A stretch of DNA of 7,539 nucleotides. It comes from Azoarcus sp. GTDB taxonomy: Bacteria; Pseudomonadota; Gammaproteobacteria; Burkholderiales; Rhodocyclaceae. A program made the position numbers and the translations under genes. The stretch covers positions 1 through 7,539 of the forward strand of contig JAIRWW010000097.1 of NCBI GenBank assembly GCA_031268685.1, read 5' to 3'. Every line of letters begins with the position of its first letter. Positions within the stretch are counted from its first letter, which is position 1. The notes beneath the pieces are model-generated. The model saw only the letters and a list, made by a program, of their open reading frames with translations, was not told the origin of the DNA and made no database searches. Below, in pieces: positions 1 through 5,110 of the stretch.

Positions 1-51
1 GGCCAGAATGATCTGGGCAATCCGCTTGTTGTTCCGAATAGCATCGAACAT
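1..51 (-). CDS. ppiD: PpiD-like SurA-domain peptidyl-prolyl isomerase/chaperone, N-terminal fragment
   Basis: The gene starts with ATG at 51-49 on the minus strand and reads MFDAIRNNKRIAQIILA before leaving the window. This resembles the start of PpiD-type proteins (MFD-x-(I/V)-R-x-(N/H)-x-(K/Q)-R followed by a hydrophobic stretch). In that family it is the short cytoplasmic tail leading into the single membrane anchor of a periplasmic SurA_N/parvulin chaperone. Only 17 codons are visible, so neither the membrane segment nor the parvulin domain can be seen. A weak GGAAA lies about 6 bases upstream of the start. The gene diverges from the gcv operon. The call rests on a short but characteristic N-terminus; the family is likely, the exact gene name less so. 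Confidence 0.62.
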   Translation of the reverse strand, partial: MFDAIRNNKRIAQIILA

Positions 52-315
52 TTCGGTTTCCGTATGTACCAGGATACTGCTATGAAATACTGCCGCGGCA
101 ACGCGCCCGGCCGCCGCAAGGGGTGCGAGTTTAGCGCATCCCGCTTCTGCCTGTGTGGGAAGCCTTTGGCGAGCGCTGAACAATTCTCGTCAGCAGGGGC
201 CAAACTTGCCGAAGCCATTGATTTCATGCTGAATGCCCTCCGTCAGACTCAGGGCGGGCGGTATTGTCAGAACCTCTCTTGCGGCAGGCTTCGTGCCGGT
301 GCTATCGTTCGGCGA
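52..315. other. Intergenic control region between divergent ppiD-like gene and gcv leader
   Basis: I find no convincing gene in this stretch. An open frame does run from 64 through the riboswitch to 699, but its translation resembles nothing I know and it covers structured RNA. Small inverted repeats are present: a perfect 10-base palindrome at 91-100 (TGCCGCGGCA), an imperfect hairpin at about 121-142, and a 5-bp hairpin at 235-255. The stretch must hold the promoters of both the ppiD-like gene (minus strand) and the gcv operon (plus strand). No tRNA arms or CRISPR-like repeats were seen. Confidence 0.5.
279..308 (+). promoter_or_regulatory. Possible sigma70 promoter of the gcv operon
   Basis: TTGCGG at 279-284 and TATCGT at 303-308 are separated by 18 bases, which would place the transcript start at about 314-316, exactly where the first glycine aptamer begins. 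The match to consensus is only moderate (4 of 6 in each box) and the choice is driven mainly by position. Confidence 0.3.
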
Positions 316-399
316 TGCACGGGAGAGGGCCGCTCACTGACCGACAAGGCCGCCGAAGGCGCAACACCCCCGGAACCGCTCAGGCAAAAGAACCGTGCA
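316..399 (+). promoter_or_regulatory. Glycine riboswitch, aptamer 1 of a tandem pair
   Basis: P1 is formed by TGCACGG (316-322) and CCGTGCA (393-399). The conserved core is present: GGGAGAG at 321-327, CCGAAGG at 353-359 followed by GCAAC, and the 3' block GCTCAGGCAAAAGAACC at about 378-394, close to the family consensus CTCTCAGGCAAAAGGACC. The variable P2 lies between 328 and 352 and P3 between about 360 and 378. Glycine aptamers of this kind sense intracellular glycine and in most bacteria switch on glycine cleavage genes, which fits gcvT downstream. A 10-base linker separates P1 of aptamer 1 from P1 of aptamer 2, a usual tandem arrangement. Confidence 0.9.
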
Positions 400-409
400 C
401 GCAAGACAA

Positions 410-513
410 TTCTGGAGAGTGAGACGGACGCGGCAAAAGCCCGCGTCCGTCTCCACCGAAGGGGCAAGCTGGCCGCCGCCGTGGCTGGAATCTCTCAGGT
501 ACAAGGGACAGAA
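410..513 (+). promoter_or_regulatory. Glycine riboswitch, aptamer 2 of a tandem pair
   Basis: The core motifs are GGAGAG at 414-419, CCGAAGGGGCAA at 456-467 and the 3' block CTCTCAGGTACAAGGGACAG at 492-511, all near-consensus for the second glycine aptamer. P1 is short (TTCT 410-413 with AGAA 510-513). P2 is unusual: a perfect 13-bp GC-rich stem, 421-433 with 441-453, closed by a 7-base loop. P3 occupies about 465-492. The aptamer ends three bases before the terminator stem at 517, so the terminator is the natural expression platform. Glycine-dependent transcription control of gcvT and downstream genes is inferred from the family. Confidence 0.93.
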
Positions 514-516
514 GGG

Positions 517-541
517 GCGAGGCGAAAAGCCTCGCTTTTTT
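517..541 (+). terminator. Intrinsic terminator, expression platform of the glycine riboswitch
   Basis: GCGAGGC (517-523) pairs perfectly with GCCTCGC (529-535) around the loop GAAAA, followed by six T residues (536-541). This is a strong rho-independent terminator placed directly after aptamer 2. It should stop transcripts before gcvT unless the leader folds otherwise. I could not find a clear antiterminator strand in the aptamers, so the switching geometry is unresolved. Confidence 0.88.
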
Positions 542-691
542 CGTCAACCACCCTATGCCCGACAGGCCATGCATCCATGTTCCAATCCACGCTCGTAACC
601 AGGCGACAAGGCTGCTGCGGGCTTACCGCCCATCCCGTGCCCGATTATCTATCCCCTGAAGGGGGAGGTTTCCAACCGGAGTTAGTTTTTG
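542..691 (+). other. gcvT 5' leader downstream of the riboswitch terminator
   Basis: This is 150 bases of untranslated leader with no recognisable gene. It contains small hairpins (619-631, and 653-656 with 661-664 around TGAA) and a strong Shine-Dalgarno-like stretch GGGAGGT at 663-669 that has no start codon at a suitable distance. The working ribosome site is probably GGAG at 678-681. A further tiny hairpin, GGTT-TCC-AACC (667-677), sits between the two. Confidence 0.4.
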
Positions 692-1804
692 ATGAATGAT
701 TCCACTGCCTCTGCTTGCCTCCGCACCCCGCTTCATGCCCTTCACCTTGCCGCCAGCGCGCGCATGGTGGATTTCGCTGGCTGGAGCATGCCCGTCAATT
801 ACGGCTCCCAGATCGAGGAGCACCATGCCGTGCGGCGCGACGCCGGTATGTTCGATGTCTCCCACATGCTCGCGCTCGACCTGGAAGGATTCGGCGCAAA
901 CGACTGGCTGCGCATCCTGCTCGCCAATGATGTCGCGCGGCTGGCCCGATCCGCCACGCCCGGCAAGGCGCTTTATTCTTGCATGCTGAATGGCGAAGGC
1001 GGCGTAATCGACGATCTCATCGTCTACCGCCTTGACGGCGAGCATTACCGCATCGTGGTCAACGCGGGCACCGCCGCCAGTGATGTGGCCTGGATGCGGC
1101 GGCACATCGCCAAAAGCGCCGCCAACGCGACACTGACCGAAAGGCGCGACCTTGCCATGATCGCCGTGCAAGGCCCCAATGCCCGCGCCAAGACCTGGCA
1201 GGCATGCCCGGCGCTGAAGCCCGGCAGCGAAACACTCGCCCCGTTCTTCGGCGTGCAGATCGGCGACATCTTCGTCGCCCGCACCGGCTATACCGGCGAG
1301 GACGGTTTTGAGCTGACGCTGCCCGCCGCGCGCGCACCGGAAGTCTGGCGCGCGCTTGCCGACGCTGGCGTAAAGCCCTGTGGCCTCGGCGCGCGTGACA
1401 CCCTGCGTCTGGAGGCGGGCATGAACCTTTACGGGCAAGACATGGACGAAACCGTCTCGCCTCTCGACGCCGGGCTGGCCTGGACGGTCGATTTCAGCGA
1501 TCCAGCCCGCGCTTTCACTGGCCGCGCCGCGCTCGAAGCCCATCCCGCCAGTCACCGCCTTCTCGGACTCATACTCGAAGAGCGCGGCGTGCTGCGCGCC
1601 CACATGCCTATTTTCACCGCCATCGGCACGGGAGAGACCACCAGCGGCAGCTTTTCGCCCACGCTGGAAAAATCCATCGCCTTCGCCCGCCTGCCGCTGC
1701 ACACACATGCAGGCGAAACCGTTGAAGTCGAAATCCGCGGCAAGCGCCTGCTCGCGCGCACAGCCAAATTGCCTTTCGTTCGTCATGGCAAAGCGCTAGT
1801 GTAA
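692..1804 (+). CDS. gcvT: Glycine cleavage system T-protein (aminomethyltransferase)
   Basis: The 370-residue product transfers the methylene group from aminomethylated H-protein to tetrahydrofolate, releasing ammonia, in the cytoplasmic glycine cleavage complex. Hallmarks are RTPLHALH near residue 11, [20 protein letters not shown] at 25-44, the [15 protein letters not shown] block at 45-59, [11 protein letters not shown] with the conserved aspartate pair D107/D108, [40 protein letters not shown] at 231 onward, and the C-terminal FVRHGKALV. Length is normal for the family. ATG 692 is chosen; an in-frame TTG at 689 is 7 bases from GGAG and cannot be excluded. The gene is first after the glycine riboswitch and is separated from gcvH by the inserted R-M genes. 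Confidence 0.97.
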   Translation: MNDSTASACLRTPLHALHLAASARMVDFAGWSMPVNYGSQIEEHHAVRRDAGMFDVSHMLALDLEGFGANDWLRILLANDVARLARSATPGKALYSCMLNGEGGVIDDLIVYRLDGEHYRIVVNAGTAASDVAWMRRHIAKSAANATLTERRDLAMIAVQGPNARAKTWQACPALKPGSETLAPFFGVQIGDIFVARTGYTGEDGFELTLPAARAPEVWRALADAGVKPCGLGARDTLRLEAGMNLYGQDMDETVSPLDAGLAWTVDFSDPARAFTGRAALEAHPASHRLLGLILEERGVLRAHMPIFTAIGTGETTSGSFSPTLEKSIAFARLPLHTHAGETVEVEIRGKRLLARTAKLPFVRHGKALV

Positions 1805-1811
1805 TGTTCCA
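1801..1811 (+). repeat. Left copy of an 11-base direct repeat bracketing the R-M module
   Basis: GTAATGTTCCA at 1801-1811 overlaps the gcvT stop codon. The same 11 bases occur at 4566-4576 inside codons 2-5 of gcvH, so the two copies bracket the R-M genes. They could be a target-site footprint of the insertion or a coincidence. Confidence 0.4.
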
Positions 1812-1875
1812 TTCTGATTGGAACTCAATAAACGCCGCGCTGACGTCATAGCGCCGAGAATGCAGAGGAACGGGA
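1805..1875 (+). promoter_or_regulatory. Spacer upstream of the R-M genes with two dyad symmetries
   Basis: The 71 bases between gcvT and the methyltransferase gene hold an inverted repeat GTTCCA-TTCTGAT-TGGAAC (1806-1824) and a perfect 8-base palindrome TGACGTCA (1841-1848) flanked on both sides by GCGC. Such dyads could bind a regulator or the methyltransferase itself, but no controller (C) protein gene is present here. AGAGGA at 1864-1869 is a good ribosome site for ATG 1876. No clear promoter was found, so read-through from gcvT is plausible. Confidence 0.3.
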
Positions 1876-3357
1876 ATGTTGCAGCAGCTTGAGACAGCCG
1901 AGACCATGCGTCGCACGGTTGCACCGAGGATCGCTCAGAAACACAAGGCCGAATTCGGCCAATTCCTGACGCCTTCGAGTGTGGCCCGTTTCATGGCGTC
2001 TCTATTCCCAACAAGTTCCTTGCGGGTTTGCCGATTACTGGATGCTGGCGCGGGCATCGGCGCGCTATCCTGCGCCTTCCTTGACCGTTGGGTGGCGGGA
2101 GACTTGGGTTTCGATGCTGTCGAAGCGACGGCTTATGAGATAGATGACAACTTGCGTGGACACCTTGCGCAGCACTTGGCCAGATACCAAGGCGTGACAC
2201 CCCGGATCATCGCAGGCGATTACATCGAACTGGCAACTGCCGGTGGCTTGTTCACGGCGAAGCAGCCTGCAGGCTACACTCACGCCATCCTTAATCCGCC
2301 CTACAAGAAAATCAACAGCAATTCCGCGCATCGGCTGGCCCTGCGCCGTGTCGGCATCGAGACGGTGAATCTGTATAGCGCCTTCGTGGCGCTGGCCCTT
2401 GCACAGGCTGCTCCGGGCGGGCAGATCGTGGCGATTATTCCGCGCAGCTTCTGCAATGGGCCGTATTACCGGCCATTCCGCGACTTCATCCTTAAGCGCG
2501 CGGCCGTCCGCCACATGCACTTGTTTGAGTCGCGCAGCAAGGCATTCAAGGATGACGAAGTCTTGCAAGAAAATATCATCATCCGCTTGGAGCGGGACGG
2601 CCAGCAGGGGCCGGTGACGGTCTCGACATCGACCGACGACAGCTTCGCTGACCTTGTGACCCATGAATACCCGTTCGACCGGATCGTATTCCCGGATGAT
2701 CTGGAACAGTTCATTCACGTCCCAACATCTCCGGAGAAGAACGCCATCGAGCTATCCCCGGCGATCTGCTGCACGCTGGCCGGCTTGGGCATCAAGGTAT
2801 CGACGGGGCCAGTGGTCGATTTCCGGCTAAGAGCGCACCTGCGCGACATGCCAAGGGAAGGCGCGGTACCCCTGCTGTACCCCAGCCATTTCAGCAAAGC
2901 TGGCACTACATGGCCCATCGAGGGCATGAAGAAGCCCAACGCCATCGAGCGCAACGCCGACACTGAAAAATGGCTGTACCCGAGCGGCTTCTACTGTGTG
3001 GTTCGGCGTTTTTCTTCCAAGGAAGAAAAACGCCGAATCATGGCAAGCGTAGTCGAACCAAGCGCCTTCGGTGATGTACCGGCCTTGGGCTTCGAGAACC
3101 ACCTGAACCTGTTCCACGAGAACAAGCGCGGATTGCCCGAGGCCCTAGCCCGCGGGCTGGCTGTGTTCCTGAACACGACTGCGGTTGATGAGAATTTCAG
3201 GCGCTTCAACGGCCATACCCAAGTCAATGCAACCGACCTCAAGCTAATGAAGTACCCAAGCCGTGAAACCCTGATTGAGCTTGGCGAATGGGCTATGCAG
3301 CAAGGAAGGCTCACGCAAGACCAGATCGACGCCAAGCTGGGAACCTTGGCCGAATGA
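1876..3357 (+). CDS. Type II adenine-N6 DNA methyltransferase, PstI/BsuBI-type
   Basis: The 493-residue protein methylates adenine in a specific DNA site, protecting it from the partner endonuclease. Visible motifs in gamma-class order are motif X FGQFLTPSSVARFMA (27-41), SAM-binding motif I LLDAGAGIGAL (54-64), an acidic motif II with E88, D115 in motif III, catalytic motif IV NPPY (140-143), and IPRSFCNGPYYRPFR after it. The C-terminal half is the presumed target-recognition part; it carries VVRRFSSKEEKRR and FNGHTQVNATDL, which I recall from this methylase group. Length is close to M.PstI/M.BsuBI (about 500). AGAGGA lies 6 bases before the start. The gene ends in ATGA shared with the endonuclease start. 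GC is lower and more uneven than in the gcv genes, suggesting acquisition by transfer. A PstI-like target is inferred from family only. Confidence 0.93.
   Translation: MLQQLETAETMRRTVAPRIAQKHKAEFGQFLTPSSVARFMASLFPTSSLRVCRLLDAGAGIGALSCAFLDRWVAGDLGFDAVEATAYEIDDNLRGHLAQHLARYQGVTPRIIAGDYIELATAGGLFTAKQPAGYTHAILNPPYKKINSNSAHRLALRRVGIETVNLYSAFVALALAQAAPGGQIVAIIPRSFCNGPYYRPFRDFILKRAAVRHMHLFESRSKAFKDDEVLQENIIIRLERDGQQGPVTVSTSTDDSFADLVTHEYPFDRIVFPDDLEQFIHVPTSPEKNAIELSPAICCTLAGLGIKVSTGPVVDFRLRAHLRDMPREGAVPLLYPSHFSKAGTTWPIEGMKKPNAIERNADTEKWLYPSGFYCVVRRFSSKEEKRRIMASVVEPSAFGDVPALGFENHLNLFHENKRGLPEALARGLAVFLNTTAVDENFRRFNGHTQVNATDLKLMKYPSRETLIELGEWAMQQGRLTQDQIDAKLGTLAE
3002..3037. repeat. Perfect 17-bp inverted repeat inside the methyltransferase gene
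   Basis: TTCGGCGTTTTTCTTCC (3002-3018) is exactly complementary to 3021-3037, with only AA between the arms. It encodes the VRRFSSKEEKRR segment. In RNA the closing CC/GG pairs would probably open to give a 6-base loop and a stem of about 15 bp. There is no T-tract after either end, so it is not a standard terminator. Confidence 0.85.
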
Positions 3358-4310
3358 ACGACAAGAATGCCTACATTGAGGCCGCACACCAAATCATCGT
3401 GGCCCTGGGCTTGCCAAGGGCACAGCAGAACGAACGTTCCGCACTTTCGCTACTGGCTCTGCTGAACCTCACGCCGGGCAAGGCATGGGCCGATGCGGAG
3501 AACCCGCTTGTTGGCATCACCCCGATCATGGATTGGGCGCGCGAACACTATGGCAAGGAATACGCGCCGAATACCCGCGAGACGTTCCGCCGGCAGACCA
3601 TGCACCAGTTCTGCGACGCCGGCATCGCCCTTTACAATCCGGACAAACCCGTCCGGCCGGTAAACAGCCCGAAGGCCGTCTATCAGATCGAACCGGCGGC
3701 CTTAACCTTGATGCGCACCTTCGACAGTCCGGCATGGCATGGCGCGCTGACTGCCTATTTAGCCGCACATGAAACGCTGCTCGCCTGCTACGCCAAGGCC
3801 CGCGAGCAGAACCGCATTCCGGTCGAGATTGCACCGGGGAAGAAAGTTGCTCTCAGCCCGGGTGAGCATAGTGAACTGATTCGGGCCGTCATCGAAGACT
3901 TCGCCCCGCGTTTCGCGCCAAGCAGTGTGCTGATCTATGCTGGCGACACGGGCGACAAGTGGGCTTACTTCGACGCCCCCCTGCTGGCCGGGCTTGGTGT
4001 CGATGTAGATTCGCACGGCAAGATGCCTGATGTGGTCTTGAACTTCACCGCGAGAAACTGGCTGTTACTGGTGGAGTCTGTCACCAGCCACGGCCCGGTC
4101 GATGGGAAGCGGCATGCCGAGCTTGCAAAGCTGTTTGCTGGATCAACTGCTGGCCTGGTCTATGTGACCGCTTTTCCGAACCGCGCCATCATGGGTCGCT
4201 ACCTTGGCGAAATCGCGTGGGAAACAGAAGTGTGGGTGGCTGATGCCCCGTCGCACCTCATTCACTTCAATGGTGTGCGGTTCCTTGGGCCTTATTCGGC
4301 TAGTAATTAG
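3354..4310 (+). CDS. Type II restriction endonuclease, BsuBI/PstI family
   Basis: The 318-residue protein cuts unmethylated DNA at the site its partner methylates. The catalytic C-terminal domain carries family hallmarks: HSELIRAVIEDFAPRFAPSS, GDTGDKWAYFD (197 onward), HGKMPDVVLNF with PD at 225-226, LLLVESVTSHGP with E241, GKR at 251-253, VYVTAFPNR (V271-R277), IAWETEVWVAD (287 on) and the terminal HFNGVRFLGPY (304-314). The PD...E pattern fits a PD-(D/E)xK-type nuclease; which lysine completes the site is unclear. Residues 1 to about 140 form the helical N-terminal part proposed to help in recognition. Start 3354 overlaps the methylase stop (ATGA), implying translational coupling, and the length fits R.BsuBI/R.PstI (about 316-326); an upstream in-frame ATG at 3288 lies inside the methylase gene. 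PstI and BsuBI cut CTGCAG; identity of this target is not proven. Confidence 0.94.
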   Translation: MNDKNAYIEAAHQIIVALGLPRAQQNERSALSLLALLNLTPGKAWADAENPLVGITPIMDWAREHYGKEYAPNTRETFRRQTMHQFCDAGIALYNPDKPVRPVNSPKAVYQIEPAALTLMRTFDSPAWHGALTAYLAAHETLLACYAKAREQNRIPVEIAPGKKVALSPGEHSELIRAVIEDFAPRFAPSSVLIYAGDTGDKWAYFDAPLLAGLGVDVDSHGKMPDVVLNFTARNWLLLVESVTSHGPVDGKRHAELAKLFAGSTAGLVYVTAFPNRAIMGRYLGEIAWETEVWVADAPSHLIHFNGVRFLGPYSASN

Positions 4311-4332
4311 TGCAGCGTTACGCCGTTGGTGG

Positions 4333-4350
4333 AGCAGTTTATAAATTGCT
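4333..4350. repeat. 18-base near-perfect palindrome after the endonuclease gene
   Basis: AGCAGTTTATAAATTGCT pairs with itself at all positions except one G-T pair and has a TTTATAAA core. TTGG and CCAA extend the symmetry outward with unequal spacing. It may be an operator or protein-binding site, or may simply overlap an AT-rich promoter box. Confidence 0.5.
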
Positions 4351-4411
4351 GCCAAACTCGCTCAATGACTGTTCAACCCACGTCAGCGCAGGGTCTGGAG
4401 TTCTCTACAAT

Positions 4412-4483
4412 CCGTTCGCCCTGAGCTTGTCGAAGGGTTATTGCACATAAAATCAATGGCTTCGACAGGCTCAGCCCGAACGG
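4412..4483. repeat. REP-like inverted pair of 24-base extragenic palindromic units
   Basis: Arm 1 (4412-4435) and the reverse complement of arm 2 (4460-4483) agree at 21 of 24 positions; one difference is a G-U wobble and two are adjacent mismatches. The loop is 24 bases. The arm sequence, containing GCTTGTCGAAG and CTTCGACAGGCTCAG, matches from memory a motif widely dispersed in intergenic DNA of many environmental proteobacteria, often in head-to-head pairs. Copy number in this genome cannot be judged from the window. Confidence 0.75.
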
Positions 4484-4495
4484 GCTGGGGTTTTT
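4470..4495 (+). terminator. Possible intrinsic terminator after the R-M genes
   Basis: CTCAGCCC (4470-4477) pairs with GGGCTGGG (4482-4489) through 8 bp including one wobble, around a GAAC loop. One G and then TTTTT (4491-4495) follow. It lies 160 bases after the endonuclease stop and 67 before gcvH, so it could end R-M transcripts and isolate gcvHP. Its 5' arm lies within arm 2 of the REP-like pair, so the two folds exclude each other. Confidence 0.55.
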
Positions 4496-4516
4496 CCAGG
4501 GTTTCCAAAAACTTCT

Positions 4517-4544
4517 TTATCCTTCATCCCTTATCCTTCATCCC
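4517..4544 (+). repeat. Two tandem copies of a 14-base unit before gcvH
   Basis: TTATCCTTCATCCC occurs at 4517-4530 and again, identically and with no gap, at 4531-4544, ending 7 bases before the GGAG of gcvH. The pyrimidine-rich strand would leave the gcvH ribosome site unstructured. It may vary by slippage. Confidence 0.85.
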
Positions 4545-4561
4545 TCTGCCCGGAGATTCCA

Positions 4562-4942
4562 ATGAGTAATGTTCCAACTGAGTTGCAATACACCCCGTCC
4601 CACGAATGGGTAAGGCTCGAAACCGATGGCACTGCCACCATAGGCATCACAGACCACGCCCAGGAGGCGCTCGGCGACATCGTTTTCCTCGAATTGCCCG
4701 AAACGGGCCGCGCGCTGGAAGCGGAAGAAGCCTGCGCCGTCATCGAATCGGTCAAGGCCGCCTCCGATATCTATGCGCCGCTGGCTGGTGAGGTCATCGC
4801 TGTCAACCAGGCCGTCATCGACGCGCCAGAAAGCGTCAACGCAGACACCTACGCCGCCTGGCTGTTCAAGCTGCGCCCCACCGGCGACATGCCGAAGCTT
4901 CTCGACGCCGCCGCTTACCGGGCCGCGATTGCTGAAGAATAG
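4562..4942 (+). CDS. gcvH: Glycine cleavage system H-protein (lipoyl carrier)
   Basis: The 126-residue H-protein carries the aminomethyl intermediate on a lipoyl arm between the P, T and L proteins. It begins with the typical YTPSHEWVR (10-18), continues with [20 protein letters not shown] (28-47), and has the lipoylation site [12 protein letters not shown], where K65 is the modified lysine. The C-terminal region AWLFKLRP, then [11 protein letters not shown], is standard. The loop that usually reads like LVN..PYG.GWL is here [11 protein letters not shown], one residue shorter by my alignment to the E. coli protein. GGAG at 4552-4555 sits 6 bases before ATG. The gene normally follows gcvT directly; here the R-M block and a terminator-like element intervene, so it may need its own promoter. 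Confidence 0.97.
   Translation: MSNVPTELQYTPSHEWVRLETDGTATIGITDHAQEALGDIVFLELPETGRALEAEEACAVIESVKAASDIYAPLAGEVIAVNQAVIDAPESVNADTYAAWLFKLRPTGDMPKLLDAAAYRAAIAEE
4566..4576 (+). repeat. Right copy of the 11-base direct repeat
   Basis: GTAATGTTCCA lies within codons 2-5 of gcvH and is identical to 1801-1811 at the gcvT stop. Confidence 0.4.
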
Positions 4943-5110
4943 AAAACGGGTTTTCCCCTGCTGCGTAAGGCCACGGCCCGCTTCCCGGCGGGTTTCGGCG
5001 TTCCGGCAAGCCCTTACCGCACGCACCGCCTGATGCGCCGGAACCTTGAAACATCGGCCCTCCGCCAGACGAAACAGCTCTGACAACTGTCCCTAGCCAT
5101 CGCCACCGCC
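4943..5110 (+). other. gcvH-gcvP spacer with competing hairpins
   Basis: This 168-base spacer has no gene. GTAAGG (4965-4970) can pair with CCTTAC (5012-5017) and encloses a GC stem CCCGC/GCGGG (4977-4981 with 4988-4992, then TTT). GTTCCGGC (5000-5007) pairs with GCCGGAAC (5037-5044) and cannot form together with the outer stem. The spacer may be a remnant repeat or a processing or attenuation element. There is no obvious Shine-Dalgarno before gcvP. Confidence 0.5.

Larger units (their letters stand above)
4311..4561. other. AT-richer intergenic segment between the endonuclease gene and gcvH
   Basis: No gene is seen in these 251 bases. One 60-base stretch counted by hand (4321-4380) is 47% GC, against 72-77% for single stretches of gcvP and gcvT. 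It contains an 18-base palindrome, a REP-like inverted pair, a terminator-like hairpin and a 14-base tandem repeat, listed separately. A weak promoter may start at TTACGC (4318-4323) with TATAAA (4340-4345), which would serve gcvHP. The segment is probably part of the inserted block or the scar of its arrival. Confidence 0.5.

Noticed and set aside
64..699. Open frame of about 210 codons on the plus strand before gcvT
   Set aside because: It runs through both glycine aptamers and the terminator, has no ribosome site or recognisable domain, and has a composition typical of chance frames in high-GC DNA.
623..1786. Long open frame on the minus strand opposite gcvT
   Set aside because: It mirrors the codon structure of gcvT and its translation shows no recognisable family; the plus-strand protein is unmistakable.
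2065..2718. Minus-strand open frame opposite the methyltransferase gene
   Set aside because: It is a shadow of the real gene, with no ribosome site or recognisable motif.
3288..3353. Upstream ATG extending the endonuclease by 22 residues
   Set aside because: It lies inside the methyltransferase gene. The ATGA overlap at 3354 gives a normal family length and the extension lacks family resemblance.
1795..4304. Six-base repeat GCTAGT at the ends of gcvT and the endonuclease gene
   Set aside because: Six bases are expected often by chance and the sequence around them does not extend the match.
4942..4955. GAAAAC-GG-GTTTTC at the gcvH stop as a terminator
   Set aside because: The loop is too short, the stem is AT-rich and no T-tract follows the hairpin.
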